Shown in pieces: positions 56,310-64,000 of a stretch of DNA of 64,000 nt. The translations under genes and the position numbers were made by a program. The notes below the pieces were generated by a model, which was not told the origin of the DNA, did not search any database, and worked only from the letters and a program-made list of their open reading frames with translations. The number at the start of each line of letters is the position of its first letter. The stretch's first letter is position 1. The stretch is from Sepioteuthis lessoniana (taxonomy: Eukaryota > Mollusca > Cephalopoda > Myopsida > Loliginidae), in assembly GCA_963585895.1 (NCBI GenBank), contig OY757917.1, forward strand, positions 99,776,774 through 99,840,773, given 5' to 3'.

Positions 56310-57115
56310 ATAATTTGAAGGAGAAAGAAACATGGAAGAAGATGTTGAAAAAAAAAATTCATAGGGAGATATTTTGATACAAAGAAAACAGAGAGAAACA
56401 ATGAAAGAGAAAGATACAAAAAGAGATGAATAAAGGGAAAGAAAGAGTGAGACAAAGATGGAAACAAAAGCAAAGTGAAAAAAGACTGAAATAAGGAAAG
56501 AAAGAAATAATAAACAGAAAAAAAGAGAATAGTTGAGAGAGAGTGAATAGATGATAAGAAAGAAAGTGAATGATATTAATAAAAAGAATAAGAGTATAAA
56601 ACAAAGTTAAGAAAAAATGCAAAGAGAGTGAAAGAAATAGAGATATATTAAGTTAGAACAAGGGGAAGAGAAGAGCAAGAGACAATTAAAAAAATCAAGA
56701 AAATAAATAAAGAGAAAATTGACATACTGAGAAGTACACTACAGAGAGAAAGAGATTCATGGTATAACAGATTCAGGATAAAATATAAATAATGAGTGAA
56801 AAAGAAAAAAATAATGAAAATGAAAAGGAAAAGATTAACATATAGATAGAAACATAGATAGTACAGAGAACAAGAGAAAGAAAGATGACACGGGAGAGAG
56901 AGAGAGAGTGAAAGAAAGATAACTTGAGAGAAAGAGAGAAGGATGAATACAGAGAGAGGTGGGGAAAAAAATTAGTAGTATTTGAGAGAAATATTGACAG
57001 AAAGAATGAGCTTATTCTTTTGAAAAAGAAAGAAAGCTTGGTTGAAAAAGATTTCACAAGAGGGAAAAAGAGGAGAGAGAGAGAGAGAGAGAGATTTTGC
57101 TCTTTCCAACAAGGC
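55480..57115. repeat. GA-rich polypurine block (~1.6 kb)
   Basis: The plus strand is mostly G and A with short (GA)n cores at about 55560-55577, 56071-56105, 56262-56306 and 57073-57093. Homopurine-homopyrimidine DNA of this length can form triplexes. Minus-strand frames (Ser/Leu/Phe) are artefacts. Confidence 0.9.
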
Positions 57116-57119
57116 AAGA

Positions 57120-57980
57120 AATAAATATTCCCTGAATCTTTCAAGCCCACTTTCAACTCCACTCCTTCACTTACTGAACTAATTTTTAGAAGATTTCCCT
57201 CCTAGCAACTAAATGGACAGATATTATCCGCAGGAGTCATTTTTCTTTCACACCTTTTCTTTTACATTCCATTATTGACTCTTTCATGTATCCACTTAAG
57301 AAAAGTTTGGAACAATATATATCTCCCACAGCACCTGACAGATCAATAAAATGCAGAAATTTCAACTGAATCTATTATCTGCCTAGGTCTGATTTGTTCA
57401 GGGATAAATCTCTTTTAAGTGCTGTGCACAATAAAATAAATAAATAAATAGCATTGCAATTTTTTTTTCAGAAAGGCATGTTTTTTATTTTTATATGTTT
57501 TTGCAATTCAGTTAAAGTGGTACATGGTTTTTGTTAAAGATAAATACCTTTGATTTTTACTGCTTTTTTATTGGTTTTTTGTTTTTTATGCAATAAAAAA
57601 TTGCCTTCTGTTTTTCCTTACAGTCTAACATCAGAAACATATGTACTGATTTTAAGCAATGTTAGTAGATATATTCTTTTTGTTGAATCTTAAAACTAGA
57701 TTCCCTCTTATAGAGATTGAAGTATTTTATAGATTCACATTGTATAGCATATATAGCTGCAGATGAGAAGTTCAGTTTTTGCAATATTTTACATACAAGG
57801 AATTTTGGAAATTTAAAAAAAAATAAAGAATTATGGTTTATACTTTAAAGTTGTTTTTATTTATTTATTTTTATATTAATATTTGAATTAAACTGACAGT
57901 ATGTTTATCAATAATTAATTTTCAAGTTAATTTTGCATCTTATATTTAACTATAATTACCTTGCCGTAAGTATGACATTA
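57120..57980. other. AT-rich stretch without recognised features
   Basis: A (TAAA)n-like run lies at about 57432-57450. No gene seen. Confidence 0.45.
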
Positions 57981-57984
57981 AACT

Positions 57985-58385
57985 TCAGTTGATGGTGAGG
58001 CTGGAGCATTGGAGAGTGTGGAGTACCCCTTCATTGCCATTACTCCTAAGTCCACTCTGACTAGGAGTGGTTATACCTATTAGTATCCCAACAATGGGTC
58101 AAATAGATCTGTTTGACAATTAGTATTAGGTAGAAATACCTGAAACCATATAACTGCATGCAAATTATTTGAATTAAATCTGAATACTAGATACCTATAT
58201 AACTGTGCAAACAAATGATTATAATAAACAAATAGAAAAAAAAGTGAAATTTAAAAAAAAAATGAATGATTGCATTGGAACATTAAAAATATAAATCGTG
58301 ATGATTAGGATCAAACATTTACAACTATATCAAATTTTGGCAATAAATAACCCATAAGAAGCTGATATGCCATTAAACAAATAAA
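57985..58385 (-). mobile_element. Element C copy 11
   Basis: Reverse orientation: the 3' block comes first (ATGACATTAAACTTCAGTTG, GTGGAGTACCCCTTCATTGC, CCACTCTGACTAGGAGTGG, CAATGGGTCAAATAG). Middle sub-repeats follow (GAAACCATATAACTG), then the head (AAATAACCCATAAG, GATATGCCATTAAAC). Confidence 0.78.
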
Positions 58386-59235
58386 TCACCAATAATTTCC
58401 TTTCTATTTATCTAATAACCTCTTTATTCAAATTTTGGCAATGTATCAGAATAAGTGAACTTGTAACACTTTACTTGAAATTGCCTAAATTAATCTAAAC
58501 CAAACTAAATGTAATATATATATAATTGAAAAATCTCTGGTTTGATTGATTTTTTAAAATTTGGAATTGTAATACGGATGGTTATTTTAGTTTAGCTTAT
58601 TTTTACCTTTTGTTTGGGTTTATAATTTTATTTTTTAAATACATTAATGTGTCATTTGTTTGTTTGATTTTAGAAAACTAATATAACATCAGATTCTTTG
58701 CAGAGGCAGACAATATATCTGCTTCAAAATTAAGCACAACATCTACTCAGATTTGAAATTGAACAACCAAACCCATAAAACCATTACATATAAATGATAA
58801 CTATAATATCATTGCATAAACCCTTAATAAATAATCAAATGCCTTTATCAGAATTTATCATTTCTACAGTAAAATATTGATATTTTCCAAAACAAATTAA
58901 AAAATTCATAAAGTTATTCTTTCCAAAATACATTTTTTCTTTTCTTTAAATAGATGTTAAATTAATTACCAGGACCCAGGATAAAGACAATGATGAAGTC
59001 TTGATTTGTAATTCAACTAGATTTATCCAGTTAACATAAGGACAAGCATAAACTGTAAATTTATATCTCATATAAATATACACTTATTTATACAAGAATA
59101 AAATGCCTCACCTTTTATACACACACACACAGCTTTGAGGGTAATTTTACATTTTTAAAGAAAATTTAAACCTGTCCAAATAGAACAAACTTTTCATTTA
59201 TTTGTTGAAGATATAATTATCAGTTATTGGTAATT

Positions 59236-59313
<78 letters not shown>

Positions 59314-59645
59314 TTGTAATTTGTATGTTTGCTTTTTAAAATATTACTATAAAAATAACTATCTTTTAAAGAAAAGATGATCAGTGAACTTTAAATTGTG
59401 ATTTTCTAATATTACATATAAACCATTTTTAATGATTTTTCTTATCAACCCAGAGTGGAATATTTAATTCTTGACCAACACTTTTTTCTAATTTCTGTGG
59501 GTTATGCTGCATCGGTAATGGATACAAATATACTCCAATTATTTTTCAGGTACTGATAGACTCTTAGATTGTCAAGTCTACAGTGATTTCCTAAAATGCT
59601 ATGGTATGTTAGTAAGATTTGTTTTGCTAAATTCAAACAAACAAA
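58386..59645. other. AT-rich stretch with (CT)n(TA)n microsatellite
   Basis: No gene seen. A CT run at 59240-59266 is directly followed by TA and CA runs to about 59312. Confidence 0.5.
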
Positions 59646-59649
59646 ATGT

Positions 59650-59757
59650 TCTCACAACTCATACCTTTCCCAAGGGTATTAGTACTAAGTAAAATACAGG
59701 ATGTGAATTCATGTTGCCGTGTCCATTTCCTACAACAATATTCAATTACACCTCAAA
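59650..59757 (-). mobile_element. SINE B 5' fragment
   Basis: Reverse complement: head-like GAGGTGTAATTGAATATTGT, then GTGTCCATTTCC (plus strand) and a degraded B box in GAATTCACATCC. The body ends at CTTTCCCAAGGGTATTAGTA. Confidence 0.6.
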
Positions 59758-59759
59758 CA

Positions 59760-59760
59760 T

Positions 59761-59832
<72 letters not shown>

Positions 59833-59912
59833 AATAATATATAAATATATATTAGATTTATATATTTAATGCCATGGAAGTTTGTCTGTGACCTTAGGTT
59901 TCATGAGGTTTT

Positions 59913-59951
<39 letters not shown>
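59760..59951. repeat. (AC)n/(AT)n runs
   Basis: AC then AT runs at 59760-59822, and a further AT run at about 59916-59951. Confidence 0.92.
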
Positions 59952-59956
<5 letters not shown>

Positions 59957-61568
59957 CCATTTTATGTTGTGGTGATGAAGTAAGAAAAAAGATCTAAACT
60001 AAAAGATTTACAGATTTACAATGGAAAAAAAATATACCGTTGGAAAAGAACACACACAAACATTAGCTCCTTGTTGTTAGTTTGGTCATAGCATAGCCAT
60101 AGAAATTTGTTAAGTAAAAGTAGCAGATACTGTTTCAATAATGCAAGAGTAATACAACACAATTTAATAGTTAATTTTGATGAGTTGTTCACTCTTTAAA
60201 ACAATTTTTCTTAGTGACTATTCAGTTTTATGTTATTTTAAATCTCATGTTAACATTTTGTAATAGAATCAAAAGATAAAGTCACACGTTTTTCTCTTTA
60301 TCAAACAAATACAAACTGCAAACTAACATCCTGGAATCTATTTAAGAGTTAAAGCTGTCGTTTTTTCCAAATAACTCATTAGATTTACTTGTTTGCCCTT
60401 TCACACTGAGATTCTTTGATTTAGTTAGTTTTCTAACAGAATTAAAAATGTATATGATGATCAAGGGACAGACATAATAAGGAGAATAGTGAAGAGGGAG
60501 GTGGAAAGAACAAGACAAAAATCTTTGTTTTTATGACAAAAAACAAAAGGAAAGATAAAAATATTAGCTTGCTTCAAAAAAAGTATTAAATGTGTAACAA
60601 ATGTTAGGCTAATTAGACTCTAGAAGATTTCCTCCTCCAACCTTATTTTTTTTACTGTGTATTGTTATTATTTGTCAGTGTTCCAGTTATCATCACACAA
60701 TCATACATGATCATCTGGTTCCAGAGGTGTGTCAAACAAGATAGAAACTACAAAGTGTTCATCAGTCAGCACCTTTTTTTTCTTTTAAATTCTGATAAGC
60801 CCTGATATAATTCTCAAAAGTTTGATTATACCAAATAATGGAAACTATTAAAAAAAAAGGAAAACTTTTAAAGCCTTCCATTACTGAAGTGATGAGAGAA
60901 CTTGAGAGATTTACAAAGAGATAATGACTTAAATTCACAAAAACTGAAGATACTAATGAAAAGAAAATGGTAAATTTTAAATGTGTTACAGAAAAAAAAG
61001 TTTTCTACTTTCATAGTTTTTTTTCTGTTGTCACTGAAATCTCTTTCTAAAAACAGGAGAGAAAAAAATGTCCCTTTTTAATTTGTTAAAAAATCAAGGT
61101 GAATTAAAAAAATTAGATGTTTCAAACACATTTCTATTACATTTACCTTTATATTATTTCAAAGGCAGTACAGAATTAATGTTTAATAGCATCATTTTCA
61201 CAGTAATGCTTGCCTTGTTTCCCAAACAATGACATCTCCTTTTTCTTCATTTTCAATACCCAAAATGAAACTTAAACAATTTACTAAGACAATGTGTTAT
61301 CATTACTAAATCATTCAGACAAGTATCTTCACATTTTAGTTGATACATTCTCCAGCCATCTTAGGGGATATTGTGTGTTGTAATTACATTTTTTTTTAAA
61401 CTTTTACATTTCACTGATCTCAGCAATAAAATGTGTCTTGAATTCTTGAATTATAGAGTACCAGAGAAATGTTTGCAATGTGAAAGTAAAAAAATAATGT
61501 AAAGATTATTATATTTGACATTGACCTGAGAAATATCAAAGAGATCACCAGGTAAATGAAATAATAAA
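59952..61568. other. AT-rich stretch without recognised features
   Basis: No gene, RNA or repeat family recognised. Confidence 0.45.
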
Positions 61569-61569
61569 T

Positions 61570-61908
61570 AATTGATTTTAGTGGCGAGTCAATCTGTCTA
61601 GAGTTATTTCATACCTAGATGTTAGGGAATTACATTCATTATACATTCTTATTTTGTGTAATTGTTTCTTAAGATTTTTTTTACACCCAAACATGAATAA
61701 TATTTAAATAGTTCTATTAATAGGTACTAAAATTCTGGGTCAGAGTGGACCTGGAAGTAATGGCTATAAAGGGGTACTCTACACTTCCTATAACCTCAGA
61801 ACTAGGGCCCCACCATCAGGTGCAGTTTAGTGTCATATTCAGAACACTTCTTTTTAGAGGGAATGTCAAGGGATACAGTCAGCATAATGTAAGCCCTGTT
61901 AACAGAGT
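61570..61908 (+). mobile_element. Element C copy 12
   Basis: The head is TTGATTTTAGTGGCGAGTCA with AGTTATTTCATACC. The 3' block has AATTCTGGGTCAGAGTGGAC, TATAAAGGGGTACTCTACAC, CACCATCAGGTGCAGTTTAG, then GATACAGTCAGCATAATG. Confidence 0.72.
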
Positions 61909-61924
61909 ACTGAAGTGGGTGGGG

Positions 61925-63770
61925 GATACTAGTATCAGGATTCATTAAATACTGACAGTACTTCATCTCAAAACTTCATACAAATAGAAAAATTTTGTTT
62001 TACAGTTGATTTTCAGATAAATTATTGTATATACAAAAGCAAAAATTGTTTTTAGAAAAATATTTTTAATCTCACAGAATTATTTAGTTAATCAATTAAA
62101 GAAAGAATACTGAAAATTTCATCATGTTGATAACTTCCCAACAAACAAAAGTTACTGATTTTTTTTGTTCAATCTGAATTTCTGAGTAAATCATTATTAC
62201 ATACAGATTTACTCAAATTGTTGTTTGTATTTACATCCTCCACTATGCTTGTATATAGCAACATTCATAGGATTTCAAGACGATTGTTTAGAATATTTAA
62301 GCATTGCTATTTATCTAGTAGTTGTGAGTTCAATCCATGTTTCAGGCAGGTGAATCCAAAAGAACAATCAGAAATAATTAATATAATGTATTAAATATTC
62401 TCAGTCAAACCAAGAAGGAAATTACCTTTTTATTCCCAACAGTTATAGAAATTTGAGAAACCATGCTCTGTGGTGAATTATAAGGTGATGATATGGATAG
62501 TAAGTATACTCCTTGGCTCTAGATCATATCTAACTTGATTGAGCCAAGAACCTTTCAGCACAGCCTTGGATAAAATATTCGTTATAAAGACTGTAAAAAA
62601 AAAAGAAAAAAAAAAAAGAACAGTCTATCTCTTACAGATTTAATAAAGGTTTCAGTTTAAAATTCTAAGAATATTAATTAATATAACAGGTAACAGAAGA
62701 AAATCAGGGAAGTACAGCAACCAAATATTATCACAATAAAAACCAAGATAAAGAAAATAATTTGAATAAATTGGTATATAATAAAAGTTACTAATGAGCA
62801 CCAAAAAATTTTCCAATTAATAAATTTTACTAATAGCTGGAATTTTCACAGCTAAAGTCAAACCATATGATTGTGATTTTTTAAACCTCCAAATTATTTA
62901 TTATATTTTGCTGGCATCATCAGACATTAGAAAAGTTTGCATTTTGTAACCTATGATTCTAAATTTTAATCTGATGATTTCATTATGAAACTCAGAGTCA
63001 TGGACAATATTTAATATTCAAAAGTTTTTCTTAACATTTTAGACTTTCTTTGCTTTAATAAAAGCATAGAGCACTTCTGAGAAATGTTCTTATAAAAATT
63101 TTCCAAAAAGCATTGATTATATATATATATATATATATATATAAACAGTAAGCTTGATTTCAAGATTTAAAAACAGAAATATTTGCAAGGGTAACAAATT
63201 CTATTGGAATCAGCATAACAAAGAAAACATTTCATCATATTTTGTGGTTGTGGATGCTGAATTTCTGGGAAATGTTTTTATTAATTGAATTGAATTATTG
63301 AATTAAAAAAAGGATTTTTTCTATCCTAGAATCTTGTTTAGAATTGAACAAAGAGATTGAAAAGGCAAACTTACATCATTGTTTGAAAAAGTTGACTGAT
63401 AAGAAAGTTAATTTACATCCCTTTCAACTTGCTAAAAATTCTTAATCTCTGCAATCTGGGGCAATAGAAAACAGATTTTATGCTTCTTTAAATACTTATG
63501 ACCTGTAATTTCTGTAGCCCTAATGAGTATTACTCAAAAGAAACAGTTTCTTATTTATTTGAATAAGCTTAAAATCTGTTTTTATTTCTTTCACAGTCTA
63601 ATAAATCTTGATTTCATGAAATTCCATCTATGGTTCAATTGAAATTGTTTGTATCTCAGAATAGTGTTCTGCATAGAAGAACTCAACTATTACATGGATA
63701 ATGACATCTAAACACTCAATGGGTAGAGCCTAGAATATGCTGACTGCATCTCCTGAAGAAGAATAAGATC
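61925..63770. other. AT-rich stretch without recognised features
   Basis: A TA run lies at about 63118-63143. No gene seen. Confidence 0.45.
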
Positions 63771-63774
63771 ACCT

Positions 63775-64000
63775 AAAATGTGTATCTTGGGTATGACACT
63801 AAACTACATCCAGTGGTGGAGCTCTGTGGAGTATGGAGTCACTTCTTCATTACCATTACTCCCAGGTCCACTCTGACGGGAAGTGGTAATACTTGTTAAG
63901 GTCCCATCTATGAATCAGGTATATCTGTTTGAAAATTATTTGTATTAGATAGGAATACTTCATACCATTTAACTTTGTATAAATTATTTGTATTAAGAAT
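63775..64000 (-). mobile_element. Element C copy 13, cut by the window end
   Basis: The 3' block in reverse: GGTATGACACTAAACTACAT, CAGTGGTGGAGCTCTGTGGA, CATTACCATTACTCCCAGGT, CCACTCTGACGGGAAGTGG. Middle sub-repeats (CATACCATTTAACTTTG) run to the window edge. Confidence 0.75.

Noticed and set aside
55404-57162. Long minus-strand frames rich in Ser, Leu and Phe that look like membrane proteins
   Set aside because: They are the pyrimidine strand of the GA-rich block; low complexity explains them.

Overview
The window looks like intergenic or intronic DNA from a large, AT-rich, repeat-laden animal genome, most likely a cephalopod such as an octopus. That is an inference from three things: the style of the non-LTR retrotransposon copies, several tRNA-derived SINEs of the kind known from octopus, and dense dinucleotide microsatellites. 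There are no operons, ribosome-binding sites, rRNA genes, functional tRNA genes or CRISPR arrays. No complete host gene could be identified. One short open segment (55194-55429) has the look of a terminal coding exon of an unidentified gene.

The main content is transposable elements and their fossils. (1) A nearly full-length RTE-like LINE lies on the minus strand at about 45903-49010 with an intact endonuclease domain. It is dead: it has two in-frame stops and lacks the stretch that should carry the YADD catalytic motif. Three 5'-truncated relatives lie at 21447-21680 (+), 22312-22757 (-) and 28228-28645 (+). (2) A second, badly decayed LINE of another family lies at about 52315-54077 (+). 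(3) A Tc1-like transposon with ~88-bp terminal inverted repeats (24287-26108) sits in a (TA)n tract and has itself been hit by a SINE and by a ~380-bp element. (4) There is an internally deleted mariner with its TIRs (31959-32482), a mariner C-terminal relic (37883-38130) and a possible hAT-like non-autonomous element (14019-14618). (5) A broken copy of a widespread animal gene family of unknown function (18251-19292, -) is enclosed by ~115-bp inverted repeats, suggesting that the family is mobile.

Two tRNA-headed SINE families recur. 'SINE A' is ~265 bp, with A and B boxes and 14-16 bp target duplications. 'SINE B' is ~330 bp. A third family, called 'element C' here, has about thirteen copies or fragments. 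It begins with a conserved hairpin and carries a second hairpin in a conserved 3' block. One copy is bounded by an exact 10-bp target duplication inside the Tc1 transposase, which fixes its ends. Nested insertions give a relative chronology at several places.

Layout: 0-3.7 kb element C, SINE A and a 105-bp minisatellite in purine-rich DNA; 3.7-15.8 kb mostly AT-rich with scattered SINEs, element C and a U2-snRNA-like triplet; 15.8-21.7 kb a more CpG-containing stretch with a 257-bp tandem pair, a possible LTR, a perfect 37-bp palindrome and the inverted-repeat-bounded pseudogene; 21.7-34.5 kb dense nested repeats; 34.5-43.9 kb AT-rich with few repeats; 43.9-45.1 kb two young satellites; 45.9-49.0 kb the LINE; 50-57 kb decayed LINE, alternating purine-pyrimidine blocks, the possible exon and a 1.6-kb GA-rich block; 57-64 kb AT-rich with three element C copies.
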